Positions 1-7,542 of a stretch of DNA of 64,000 nt are shown one piece after another. The position numbers and the translations under genes were made by a program. Origin of the DNA: UBA1479 sp040218445. Its GTDB lineage: Bacteria; Pseudomonadota; Alphaproteobacteria; Rhodospirillales; Casp-alpha2. A model generated the notes under the pieces. It had not been told where the DNA came from, did no database searches, and worked only from the letters and a program-made list of their open reading frames with translations. Where the stretch lies: assembly GCA_040218445.1 (NCBI GenBank), contig JAVJRK010000011.1:186001-250000 (forward strand). Direction: 5' to 3'. Numbering within the stretch: the stretch's first letter is position 1; the number at the start of each line of letters is the position of its first letter.

Positions 1-56
1 TTCGATCCGCTATAACGGCCTCAACAATGAAATCCTAATGTTCGGGGAGAACATCC

Positions 57-1085
57 ATGTTGAAAACAACCGTTGCCGGAAGCCTGCCGAAACCCAGCTG
101 GCTGGCCGAGCCGGAGAAACTTTGGGCGCCATGGAAATTGGAGGGCGAGACCCTTTGGGAGGGCCAGTGCGACGCGGCGCTCAACTGGATCAAGGTCCAG
201 GAAGACGCGGGCATCGATATCGTCACCGACGGCGAACAGTTCCGCAAACACTTCGTCCACGGCTTTCTGGAATACGTCGACGGCATCGACTGGCAGAAAA
301 TGACCACCATGGGCATCCGCGACAACCGGTACGATGCGGACGTGCCGACCGTGACGTCCAAGGTCAGCCGCCGAGAAAGTGCCCATTCCAAATCCGTCGC
401 CTTTTGCCGCGAACATGCCAACAAGGAACTGAAGATCACCATGCCGGGGCCGATGACCATCTGCGACACCATCGCCGACGAGGTCTATGGCAAGCGCGCC
501 GACATGGCCATGGCTTTCGCCGAGATTCTGAACGAGGAAGCCTTGGAACTGCAGGAACTGGGCGTCGATACGATCCAGTTCGACGAGCCCGCCTTCAACG
601 TCTTCATGGATGACGTTTGCGAATGGGGCGTGGCCGCCGTCGACCGGGCGTTCCAGGGCATCAAGACCAAGAAATCCGTGCATATCTGCTACGGCTACGG
701 CATCGATGCCAACAACGAATGGAAGGAAACTCTGGGGTCCGAATGGCGCCAGTATGAAGCGACCTTCCCGGCCCTCAATGCCTCCAAGACGATCGATCAG
801 GTTTCGCTGGAATGCGCGGGATCGCACGTGCCGCATTCGCTGATGAGTCTGCTGAAGGACAAGGAAGTCCTGGTCGGTTCCGTCGATGTCGCCAACCTGG
901 CCGTGGAAACCCCGGAACAGGTCGCCGAGGTCATCCGGTCCGCCATGCAGTATGTCGACCCGGAGCGCATCTTCCCCTGCACCAACTGCGGGCTTGCCCC
1001 CTTCCCCCGCCATGTGGCCGAGGGCAAGTTGAAGGCCCTGGCCGCCGGGGCCGCCATCGTGCGTCGGGAACTGGGCCACGAATAA
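57..1085 (+). CDS. Core-type cobalamin-independent methionine synthase (MetE C-terminal domain family)
   Basis: A 342-residue protein matching only the catalytic C-terminal barrel of MetE, so it belongs to the short 'core-MetE' group that transfers a methyl group to homocysteine from a donor other than polyglutamyl-folate, or to a related methyltransferase. The N-terminus has the family's AGSLPKP motif. A zinc/thiol site can be read as H209, C211 (HICYGYG), E252 (LECAGS) and C311 (CTNCGLAP). A GGGGAG-type ribosome site lies about 8 bases before the ATG. The next gene, ilvD, follows after about 125 bases on the same strand. The methyl donor cannot be read from the sequence; a corrinoid protein or another methylated substrate is possible. 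Confidence 0.85.
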   Translation: MLKTTVAGSLPKPSWLAEPEKLWAPWKLEGETLWEGQCDAALNWIKVQEDAGIDIVTDGEQFRKHFVHGFLEYVDGIDWQKMTTMGIRDNRYDADVPTVTSKVSRRESAHSKSVAFCREHANKELKITMPGPMTICDTIADEVYGKRADMAMAFAEILNEEALELQELGVDTIQFDEPAFNVFMDDVCEWGVAAVDRAFQGIKTKKSVHICYGYGIDANNEWKETLGSEWRQYEATFPALNASKTIDQVSLECAGSHVPHSLMSLLKDKEVLVGSVDVANLAVETPEQVAEVIRSAMQYVDPERIFPCTNCGLAPFPRHVAEGKLKALAAGAAIVRRELGHE

Positions 1086-1210
1086 ACCCCGACCGCCGCG
1101 ATTCGGCAAAACATCTATTCCCGCATGGCCCCTTGCCTTGCGGGGACATCCGGCATTAAACCATCGGCTTCGATTTCAAGACCAACGCCGTTTCCAGGGA
1201 GAGAGCCCCC

Positions 1211-2932
1211 ATGGCCAAAACGTTCGATAAATCCAAACTGCCGTCGCGCTACACCAGCGTCGGCCCGGAAAGCGCGCCGCACCGGTCCTATTACTATGCC
1301 ATGGGCATGACCGAGGAAGAGATCGCGCAGCCCTTCGTCGGCGTCGCGACCTGCTGGAACGAGGCCGCCCCCTGTAACATCGCGCTCAGCCGTCAGGCTC
1401 AGGCCGTGAAAACCGGCGTCAAGGAAGCCTTTGGAACGCCCCGCGAATTCACCACCATCACCGTGACCGACGGCATCGCCATGGGCCACCAGGGCATGAA
1501 ATCGTCCTTGGCGTCGCGCGACACCATCGCCGACTCGGTCGAGTTGACCATGCGCGGCCATTGCTACGACGCCATGGTCTGCCTGGCCGGTTGCGACAAG
1601 TCCCTGCCCGGCATGATGATGGTGCAGCTGCGCCTGAACGTGCCCAGCGTGTTCATGTACGGCGGCTCGATCCTGCCCGGTAAGTTCAAGGGCAAGGACG
1701 TGACCGTGATCGACGTGTTCGAAGGCGTCGGCGCCAATGCGTCCGGCACCATGAGCGACGACGACCTGCACGAACTGGAATGCGTGGCCTGTCCGTCGGC
1801 CGGGTCCTGCGGCGGGCAGTTCACGGCCAATACCATGGCCTGTGTGTCCGAAGCCATCGGCCTGGCCCTGCCCGGCTCTGCCGGTGCCCCGGCGCCGTAT
1901 GAGACGCGCGACGAATATGCCGCCGCCTCGGGCCGTGCGGTCATGGACCTGATCGAAAAGAACCTGCGCCCGCGCGACATCGTGACCCGCAAATCGTTCG
2001 AAAACGCGGCCCGCATCGTCGCCGCATCGGGCGGATCGACCAACGCCGGGCTGCACCTGCCGGCCATGGCCCATGAATGCGGCATCGACTTCTCGCTGGA
2101 AGACGTCTGCGAGATTTTCAAATCCACGCCCTATATCGCCGACCTGAAGCCGGGCGGCAAATACGTCGCCAAGGACATGTACGACATCGGCGGCGTGCCG
2201 GTGCTGATGAAGGCCCTGCTGGACGGCGGCTATCTGCACGGCGACTGCATGACCGTGACCGGCAAGACCATCGAAGAAAACCTCAAGGACGTGGAATTCC
2301 CCACGGACCAGGACGTGATCTATCCCGTGTCCAACCCGATCACCCCCACAGGGGGCGTTGTTGGGCTTAAGGGTTCGTTGGCTCCCGAAGGCGCCATCGT
2401 CAAGGTCGCGGGCCTGGAAAAGCTGACCTTTACCGGCACGGCGCGCTGCTTCGATTGCGAAGAAGACGCCCTGCAGGCTGTTCTGAAGCAGCAGGTCAAG
2501 GAAGGCGAGGTCGTGATCATCCGCTACGAAGGGCCCAAGGGCGGGCCCGGCATGCGGGAAATGCTGTCCACCACCTCGGCGATCTATGGCCAGGGCCTGG
2601 GCGACAAGGTGGCGCTGATCACCGACGGACGGTTCTCGGGTGCGACCCGCGGGTTCTGCATCGGCCATGTCGGCCCCGAAGCCGCCGTGGGCGGGCCGAT
2701 CGGTCTGCTGAAAGACGGCGACGTCATTCATATCGACGCCAATAATGGCACCCTGGACGTTGAATTGTCCGAAGACGAACTGGATGCCCGCCGTAAGGAA
2801 TGGAAACCGCGCAAACACGACTATCAGTCGGGCGTGCTTTGGAAGTATGCTCAACTTGTGGGTCCGGCCTGCGACGGTGCGGTGACGCATCCCGGCGCCA
2901 AGGAAGAAACCCACGTGTTTGCCGATATCTAA
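1211..2932 (+). CDS. ilvD: Dihydroxy-acid dehydratase
   Basis: A 573-residue IlvD/Edd-family enzyme that dehydrates 2,3-dihydroxy-isovalerate and its methylvalerate homologue to the 2-oxo acids of valine, leucine and isoleucine synthesis in the cytoplasm. Conserved cysteine motifs for the iron-sulphur cluster are visible in order: CNEAAPC, CDKSLPG and CPSAGSCGGQ. The C-terminal half carries the family motif ITDGRFSGATRGFCIGHVGP. Length is normal for the family. The ATG has a purine-rich GGGAGAG site upstream. The sugar-acid dehydratase Edd is the main alternative, but the motif set and length fit IlvD better. Confidence 0.93.
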   Translation: MAKTFDKSKLPSRYTSVGPESAPHRSYYYAMGMTEEEIAQPFVGVATCWNEAAPCNIALSRQAQAVKTGVKEAFGTPREFTTITVTDGIAMGHQGMKSSLASRDTIADSVELTMRGHCYDAMVCLAGCDKSLPGMMMVQLRLNVPSVFMYGGSILPGKFKGKDVTVIDVFEGVGANASGTMSDDDLHELECVACPSAGSCGGQFTANTMACVSEAIGLALPGSAGAPAPYETRDEYAAASGRAVMDLIEKNLRPRDIVTRKSFENAARIVAASGGSTNAGLHLPAMAHECGIDFSLEDVCEIFKSTPYIADLKPGGKYVAKDMYDIGGVPVLMKALLDGGYLHGDCMTVTGKTIEENLKDVEFPTDQDVIYPVSNPITPTGGVVGLKGSLAPEGAIVKVAGLEKLTFTGTARCFDCEEDALQAVLKQQVKEGEVVIIRYEGPKGGPGMREMLSTTSAIYGQGLGDKVALITDGRFSGATRGFCIGHVGPEAAVGGPIGLLKDGDVIHIDANNGTLDVELSEDELDARRKEWKPRKHDYQSGVLWKYAQLVGPACDGAVTHPGAKEETHVFADI

Positions 2933-3003
2933 CGGCCGCCCCTTCATCGGCCGGGATGCCGGCAGGGTGTGAAACGGACGGATAAACGAACGGGGAAACG
3001 GCC

Positions 3004-3306
3004 ATGGCCGACTCCATCGGATTGAACCGGCGCGAACACGAACGCCGCGACTCGGGCTTTCAAGCCCGCGTCACCGTGGGCGATGCCACCACCAAATGCA
3101 CGATCGAGGATATTTCCCCGGGCGGGGCGCAGATCATCGCTTCCATGGAACTGTCCAAAGGCCGGCACCTGACCCTTAACCTGGGCGGGTTCGGCGACAT
3201 CACGGCAACCGTCGCCTGGTGCCGCAAGGGACGCCTGGGCCTGAAGTTCGAGGCCGATCCCGAAGTTCTGGCCGAACTGGTCATGTCCCTCGCCATGCAG
3301 GCGTGA
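3004..3306 (+). CDS. Small PilZ-domain protein
   Basis: A 100-residue, single-domain protein. The PilZ signature for cyclic-di-GMP is present: an arginine-rich RREHERR segment near residues 9-15, then a D-I-S-P-G-G motif near residue 38 that matches the DxSxxG element. The remainder forms the short beta barrel expected for PilZ (TLNLGGFGDITATVAW). It is probably a stand-alone cyclic-di-GMP receptor that acts on an unidentified partner. It follows ilvD on the same strand with about 70 bases between them, so it may be co-transcribed with it, though no functional link is evident. Confidence 0.85.
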   Translation: MADSIGLNRREHERRDSGFQARVTVGDATTKCTIEDISPGGAQIIASMELSKGRHLTLNLGGFGDITATVAWCRKGRLGLKFEADPEVLAELVMSLAMQA

Positions 3307-3319
3307 TTTCTAGAAAAAT

Positions 3320-3487
3320 TTGAACCACTGAGACGGTGAGGCAGTGAGGGGTTTTCGCACCAGCTTTGCAACTTCGTCATTCCCGCGAAGGCGGGAATCC
3401 ATTTCCTCTGAACCCCCGCCTTCGCGGGGGTGACACGTATTTCCTATTCAATTCTTCTCACCGCCTCTGTGTCTCTGTGGTTAAACT
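3320..3487. repeat. Long imperfect inverted repeat flanking the palindromic repeat unit
   Basis: The segment at 3320-3350 (beginning TTTGAACCACTGAGAC) reappears inverted at about 3453-3487 (whose complement contains AACCACAGAGACACAGAGG). About three quarters of the bases in a 35-base alignment agree. The two arms enclose the two-hairpin palindrome at 3375-3434, giving a nested structure that fills the space between the PilZ gene and the aminotransferase gene. The right arm ends about 7 bases before the aminotransferase ATG, which has no obvious ribosome-binding site. This resembles a miniature mobile or extragenic repeat, but no target duplication was identified. Confidence 0.6.
3375..3434 (+). 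repeat. Two-hairpin extragenic palindromic repeat, copy 1
   Basis: The 60-base unit starts CGTCATTCCCGCG and ends GCGGGGGTGAC. It holds two GC-rich hairpins: CCCGCGAAGGCGGG and CCCCCGCCTTCGCGGGGG. The outer ends, GTCA and TGAC, are themselves inverted. A second copy in the opposite orientation lies at 62521-62579. Both are intergenic. The architecture is that of REP/BIME-like elements common in proteobacterial genomes. Confidence 0.8.
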
Positions 3488-3493
3488 TCCCTC

Positions 3494-4753
3494 ATGACCG
3501 ACACGACCCTCGACCTGCCCTTCGTACGCGCCCAGTTCCCCGACGCCTGCTGGGCTCCTGATGATTCCGGGGGCGGCTGGGCGTTTTTCGAAAACGCGGG
3601 CGGCTCCTACGTGCCCAATGCGGTGATCGACCGCATGACGGCCTACATGACCGAGTCCCAGGTTCAGCCGCTGGCTCCCTACCCCAAATCGCAGCTGGCG
3701 GCACAGCGCATGGCCCTCGGCCATTCCCGCATGGCGGAAATGATCGGCACGGTCCCGGAAAACGTGGTGATCGGGCCTTCGACCTCCATGAACGTCTATA
3801 TTCTGGCGCAGGCCCTGCGTCCCTTGTGGACAGCCGGGGACGAGGTTGTCGTCGCGACCTTGAACCACGAAGCCAATTCCTCGCCCTGGCGACGGTTAAC
3901 TGAATTTGGATTAATTATAAAAGAATGGCCCGTTGATGCCCAAACGGGCGCCCTGCGCACGGATCTGCTGGATGACATTCTGACGGAGCGCACCCGTCTG
4001 GTCGCCTTTCCCCATGTGTCCAACATCACGGGTGACATCAACGACGTTCAGGCGATCACCCAACAGGTCCACGCGGCGGGGGCCATGGTCTGTGTCGACG
4101 GCGTGGCCTACGCCCCCCACCGCGCCGTGGACGTTACGGCCTGGGACGTCGATTTCTACCTTTACAGTTTTTACAAGGTCATGGGCCCGCATATCGGCTG
4201 CCTGTACGGCAAGGCGGAGCGCCTGCTTGAAGCCCGCGGCCAGGGGCATCTGTTCTTCGCCGAGGACGACATCCAGCACAAGCTCAACCCCGCCGGCCCC
4301 AATCATGAAACCATCGCGGCCTTGGCCGGGATCGGCGATTACTTTGACGCCCTGGCCGCCCATCATCTGGACGCCCCGGCCAACGACCGCCACGGGCGTA
4401 CCAAGCAGGTCTTCGACCTGATAACGGCCCATGAACAGACCCTCGCCCAATGCTTCCTCGACGGGGCCCTGAACATCAAGGGCCTGCGCCTGATCGGCCG
4501 CCCCTCCGCCAAGGCAGCAGACCGGGCGCCTACTTTCTCGTTCACCCTCGACGGCAAATCATCCGCCGAGGTCGTGGAAGCCCTGACGGCGCAAAAGATC
4601 GCCTGCTGGAACGGCGACTTCTACGCGCCCCGCCTGTTGGAAGCGGTCGGCGTCACCGACACCGCGGACGGCGTCGTCCGCACCTCGATGGCGCATTACA
4701 ATACGGTGGAAGAGGTTGAGCGGTTGGTGGATGCCCTCGACCGGTCGGTTTAA
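3494..4753 (+). CDS. Class V aminotransferase, cysteine-desulfurase-like (TIGR01976-type) protein
   Basis: A 419-residue PLP-dependent fold-type I enzyme. Readable landmarks are H125 (NHEAN, stacking on PLP), D202 (VCVDGVAY) and the Schiff-base lysine K228 in YLYSFYKVMGPHIG. The pattern fits the cysteine-desulfurase-like family of unknown substrate rather than housekeeping IscS. The following creatininase-family gene starts 4 bases after the stop, so the two probably form an operon. An AT-rich pocket at 3895-3920, with rare TTA and ATA codons, includes a 20-base motif shared with valS. The substrate is unknown; a C-S lyase or kynureninase-like reaction is possible. Confidence 0.75.
   Translation: MTDTTLDLPFVRAQFPDACWAPDDSGGGWAFFENAGGSYVPNAVIDRMTAYMTESQVQPLAPYPKSQLAAQRMALGHSRMAEMIGTVPENVVIGPSTSMNVYILAQALRPLWTAGDEVVVATLNHEANSSPWRRLTEFGLIIKEWPVDAQTGALRTDLLDDILTERTRLVAFPHVSNITGDINDVQAITQQVHAAGAMVCVDGVAYAPHRAVDVTAWDVDFYLYSFYKVMGPHIGCLYGKAERLLEARGQGHLFFAEDDIQHKLNPAGPNHETIAALAGIGDYFDALAAHHLDAPANDRHGRTKQVFDLITAHEQTLAQCFLDGALNIKGLRLIGRPSAKAADRAPTFSFTLDGKSSAEVVEALTAQKIACWNGDFYAPRLLEAVGVTDTADGVVRTSMAHYNTVEEVERLVDALDRSV
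3895..3914 (+). repeat. AT-rich 20-base motif, copy inside the aminotransferase gene
   Basis: The bases GTTAACTGAATTTGGATTAA occur here within coding sequence. A copy differing at one base lies at 8377-8396 inside valS, which is coded on the other strand, so the match is at DNA level and not protein level. The motif is roughly palindromic (TTAA ... TTAA) and stands out against GC-rich surroundings. Confidence 0.5.
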
Positions 4754-4757
4754 CCGG

Positions 4758-5546
4758 ATGGGCAACGATACGGGCAATGAACCACCAGCAGACCCACCTT
4801 TGACACGCGGGGTACTGCTGGAAGACATCACCTGGGTCGAGGCAGAGAAAGTTCTGACGCCGGAAACCGTGGTCGTGATCCCGCTGGGTGCTGCGGCAAA
4901 AGAACATGGCCCGCATCTGCCGCTTAAAAACGACTTCGTGCTCGCCGAATATTTCAAGAACCGGGTGCTGGAATGCGCCGACGTGGTCGTCGCCCCAACG
5001 CTCAATTTTCATTTCTACCCGGCCTTCATCGAATACCCGGGATCGACGAGCCTGCGCCTGGAAACCGCCCGCGATCTGGTTATCGACATCTGCCGGAGCC
5101 TCGCCCGATTTGGGCCATGCCGCTTCTACGTTCTGAACACCGGGGTTTCCACGATCGCGGCATTACACCCCGCGGCCGAAGCATTGAGCGCGGAAGGCGT
5201 TCTGCTCACCTATACGAAATTGTCGGACCTTGCAGAGACAAGATCAAGTTTGCAGGAACAGGAAGGCGGCACCCACGCGGACGAGTTGGAAACCTCGATG
5301 ATGCTCTACCTGGCCCCCCACTTGGTCGACATGAGCAAAGCCGCCAAGGATTACACATCATCCCCCGGCGGCGGCTTGACCCGCGACCCGAACAACGATC
5401 AGGGAACCTATTCAGCCACGGGCACCTGGGGTGATGCGACCTTGGCGACTGTCGAGAAAGGAAAAGTTCTCACAGATGCGATGGTCGACCTGATCCTGAA
5501 TGATATCAAAGACCTGCGTGCGGCCCCGCTGCCGTCGGGACGCTAA
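4758..5546 (+). CDS. Creatininase-family metal-dependent amidohydrolase
   Basis: A 262-residue protein starting at the ATG that begins MGNDTGNEPP, just after the aminotransferase stop. A start 42 bases further upstream would overlap that gene and looks less likely. The creatininase fold is shown by AAKEHGPHLPLKND, which carries the E, H and D metal ligands, and by GGTHADELETSMMLYLAP, with the second H and the catalytic E/D. The family includes creatininase, the mycofactocin peptidase MftE and FAPy deformylase, so the substrate cannot be named. Coupling to a desulfurase-like PLP enzyme suggests a shared catabolic task. Confidence 0.8.
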   Translation: MGNDTGNEPPADPPLTRGVLLEDITWVEAEKVLTPETVVVIPLGAAAKEHGPHLPLKNDFVLAEYFKNRVLECADVVVAPTLNFHFYPAFIEYPGSTSLRLETARDLVIDICRSLARFGPCRFYVLNTGVSTIAALHPAAEALSAEGVLLTYTKLSDLAETRSSLQEQEGGTHADELETSMMLYLAPHLVDMSKAAKDYTSSPGGGLTRDPNNDQGTYSATGTWGDATLATVEKGKVLTDAMVDLILNDIKDLRAAPLPSGR

Positions 5547-5572
5547 GCCAGCCCCCTGGTGGATCAGCCTGT

Positions 5573-6157
5573 TTAACCCGCCCCACTCGGTACTGGCGGC
5601 GTTTTCATCTGTGCCGCATGCAGGACATCAACTTCGCCCCGCACCTTCTTCAGCTTCTTCTCGAGCATTTTTTCTTCTTTCTCAAGCGCGCGCTCCAGCC
5701 CCTTGATGCGCTTGTTCAGCGCCTCGATATTGGCGAGGCGTTCGATGCGCAGTTCTGCGTCCTTCTTGCGTTTCCATTTGCGGAACCGCCATTCGCCGAC
5801 GCAGAGCAACAGCAACAGCCCCGCCCCGCCGCAAACCAGCGCGCCCACCAGATAGGCCGTTTTGTGCAGGCTGACGGCCGTGCCCCAGAAACCGATGGTG
5901 GTCAGGCAGGCCGCCGTCATGAACAACAGGCGCCGGGTTACCGGGTCGTCCTTTTGGACCTCGTTCTGGGCGGCGGCGACGGCGATCGCGATTTCGGCCT
6001 TGGCCATGGCCTGCCATTGCTTGAAGGACATGCCCTCGTCAATGGTGCGGCCCTCGCGGATGAACTGCTCCAGGCGCATCATGATGTATTCCGCGCGCTG
6101 TTCCGGCGTCGGGTTGAGGGGCAGTTCGGGATCCTGATAGTCGGTCGTCATCGTCAT
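5573..6157 (-). CDS. Hypothetical membrane protein with C-terminal coiled coil
   Basis: A 194-residue protein of unknown function. The N-terminal 80 residues are soluble and mixed-charge. Two membrane spans lie at about residues 75-95 (LLFMTAACLTTIGFWGTAV) and 101-120 (AYLVGALVCGGAGLLLLLCV). A basic stretch (RFRKWKRKKD) follows the second span, and then a coiled coil rich in Lys, Glu and Leu to about residue 180. No enzyme motif was recognised. It converges on the creatininase gene and sits downstream of the MscS gene on the same strand. Confidence 0.6.
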   Translation of the reverse strand: MTMTTDYQDPELPLNPTPEQRAEYIMMRLEQFIREGRTIDEGMSFKQWQAMAKAEIAIAVAAAQNEVQKDDPVTRRLLFMTAACLTTIGFWGTAVSLHKTAYLVGALVCGGAGLLLLLCVGEWRFRKWKRKKDAELRIERLANIEALNKRIKGLERALEKEEKMLEKKLKKVRGEVDVLHAAQMKTPPVPSGAG

Positions 6158-6235
6158 ACGTCTCCGACCCTGAGGCTAGAGCAGCATGTTTAACGGGCGG
6201 TTACCGCCGCCCGCCTTTCCTTGGGGCAAAGAGGA

Positions 6236-7105
6236 CTATTTGCTCGCCGTCTCCGTGACCTGGTGCATGTAGACGTCCTGCTGCGGGAACGGAATGGTGA
6301 AGCCCGCGTCTTCCAGGCCGACCTTCACCGTCTTGCGCAGATCGAACAGGGTCGGCCAATAGTCGCCGACATTGACCCAAGCCCGCATGTTGATGTCGAC
6401 GGAGCTTGCCGCCATGGCCCAGGTCATGACCTCGGGGGCCGGGTCCTTCAAGATGCGCGCGTCCGCGTCCAGCATGCCCTTGAGCACCTCCATGGCCTTG
6501 GGCAGATCGTCGCCATAGGAAATGGAGGCGACGAAATCGATGCGCCGCGTCGGGTTGCGCGAGAAGTTGGTGATCGATGCCCCGAAGATCGAGGAATTGG
6601 GCACCCATTTGAAGATTCCGTCGGGGGTCTTAAGTTCCGTGGTGAACAGGCCGATTTCCACCACCGTGCCGGACTGCCCGCCCGCGTCGATGAAATCCCC
6701 CGCCTTGAACGGGCGCAGGATCAGCAACATGACGCCCGCCGCCACATTCTGCAGGGTGCCCTGCAGGGCCAGACCGATGGCCAGGCCGGCGGCACCCAAA
6801 ACCGCGATGATCGAGGTCGTCTGAACGCCGAATTGGTTGAGAACCGCAACCAGGACAAAGGCGAGGATGATGTATTTGACGATGCTGGAAAGGAACGGCG
6901 TCAGCGTATTGTCGATTGATTTGATTTTGTCCAGCGCCTTGGTCACGGCGCGCTTGGCCCAATTCGCGAACCACCACCCCAAAATCAGGATAACGACGGC
7001 GCCGATCACGCTCATGCCGTATTCCGTGCCCACATCGACCATTGTATTGATAACCGCTTCGACGGTCTTCTGGGCTTCGATCATCTGACTTCCGGCTTGT
7101 TCCAT
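6236..7105 (-). CDS. Small-conductance mechanosensitive channel, MscS family
   Basis: A 289-residue MscS-type channel that would release solutes under hypo-osmotic membrane tension. The chosen ATG (MEQAGSQ) has a GAAGAGG site about 7 bases upstream; a 48-codon upstream extension is unlikely. Two N-terminal helices are followed by the glycine/alanine-rich pore helix (IAVLGAAGLAIGLALQGTLQ) and the beta domain (GDFIDAGGQSGTVVEIGLFT). The C-terminal alpha/beta domain ends near residue 285. Size and order are those of E. coli MscS. The 5' side holds a terminator and leader-like elements that may regulate it. Confidence 0.92.
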   Translation of the reverse strand: MEQAGSQMIEAQKTVEAVINTMVDVGTEYGMSVIGAVVILILGWWFANWAKRAVTKALDKIKSIDNTLTPFLSSIVKYIILAFVLVAVLNQFGVQTTSIIAVLGAAGLAIGLALQGTLQNVAAGVMLLILRPFKAGDFIDAGGQSGTVVEIGLFTTELKTPDGIFKWVPNSSIFGASITNFSRNPTRRIDFVASISYGDDLPKAMEVLKGMLDADARILKDPAPEVMTWAMAASSVDINMRAWVNVGDYWPTLFDLRKTVKVGLEDAGFTIPFPQQDVYMHQVTETASK

Positions 7106-7278
7106 TCTGCGCCTCTTCTGCCTGTGCCCCCATCCCCAGGGGTTCGGGGCGATTATGTGGGCTCTTGCCAAGGCCGACAAGGTCAATTGGGCCGGATCAA
7201 TTGGGAAAAATCCCCGGCCGCGAATGCCACAGGGAGCGGCAAAGAGCACGACACGGGCGAATGGAACAGGCGCATGTA

Positions 7279-7309
7279 AAAGCCCCGCCGGTTTTAAGGG
7301 CGGGGCTTT
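7279..7309 (-). terminator. Rho-independent terminator or attenuator between valS and the mscS-type gene
   Basis: An 11-base-pair perfect stem (AAAGCCCCGCC pairing with GGCGGGGCTTT) encloses a 9-base loop. Read on the minus strand it is followed by a short T run (CTTTTAC). On the plus strand it is followed by CTTTTTC, so it could act in both directions. It lies 174 bases before the mscS-type start and after two tiny ORFs, and so could end the valS transcript or act as an attenuator. Confidence 0.75.
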
Positions 7310-7323
7310 CCTTTTTCAATTGC

Positions 7324-7347
7324 GGGACCGGCGTCGCCTCCGGTCCC
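7324..7347 (-). other. Hairpin in the valS-mscS intergenic region
   Basis: A perfect 8-base-pair stem, GGGACCGG and CCGGTCCC, closes an 8-base loop. It follows the stop of the second tiny ORF on the minus strand and precedes the terminator, so it could be the alternative or anti-terminator partner of a leader RNA. No alternative pairing with the terminator was established by eye. Confidence 0.45.
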
Positions 7348-7356
7348 ACCCGATGA

Positions 7357-7413
7357 TCACCGGGTAAATGGGGTATGGGTCGATATGTCGGTCGTCTGCG
7401 TCGGTGGTTCCAA
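7357..7413 (-). CDS. Possible 18-codon leader peptide (TTG start, threonine-rich)
   Basis: On the minus strand a near-perfect AAGGAGG ribosome site lies 8 bases before a TTG codon. It opens an 18-codon frame reading MEPPTQTTDISTHTPFTR and ending in TGA, with six threonines. Its ribosome site sits in the 3' arm of the hairpin at 7423-7457. A terminator follows about 48 bases after the stop. This is a candidate leader peptide for the downstream mscS-type gene, or a stand-alone micro-protein. Short frames can arise by chance, so confidence is limited. Confidence 0.35.
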   Translation of the reverse strand: MEPPTQTTDISTHTPFTR

Positions 7414-7422
7414 CTTTGTAAC

Positions 7423-7457
7423 CTCCTTAGCCTTGGTTGCCTGAAAGGCTAATGGAG
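7423..7457 (-). promoter_or_regulatory. Hairpin that masks a ribosome-binding site
   Basis: On the minus strand the arms CTCCATTAGCCTT and AAGGCTAAGGAG pair over 12 positions with a single bulged base. The GGAGG of the strong ribosome site for the 18-codon frame lies in and just past the 3' arm. A 14-codon frame runs through the 5' arm and loop, and its TAA stop lies in the 3' arm. Translation of the first frame would open the stem, a layout typical of translational coupling. Confidence 0.5.
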
Positions 7458-7471
7458 ACATGCCCGGTCAT
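7427..7471 (-). CDS. Possible 14-codon upstream leader ORF
   Basis: An ATG on the minus strand, preceded by CAGGGG about 5 bases upstream, opens the frame MTGHVSISLSGNQG. Its TAA stop directly abuts the GGAGG of the next tiny frame. It spans the ribosome-site-masking hairpin. The spacing suggests that a ribosome finishing here would free the next ribosome site. There is no homology evidence; the support is positional only. Confidence 0.3.
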   Translation of the reverse strand: MTGHVSISLSGNQG

Positions 7472-7542
7472 ACCAGCCCCTGAAAGTTCCTATTCGGACC
7501 TTTCGGATAGGAGTAAAGGATCAACGTCAATCAACTTGACCG

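Noticed and set aside
1115..2947. Very long open frame on the minus strand opposite ilvD (610 codons)
   Set aside because: It is the antisense of a clear ilvD gene in a GC-rich genome, with odd composition and no recognisable domain.
7279..7530. Known riboswitch, T-box or SRP/6S RNA in the valS-mscS gap
   Set aside because: None of the consensus cores I know is present, so it is reported only as a leader-like element.
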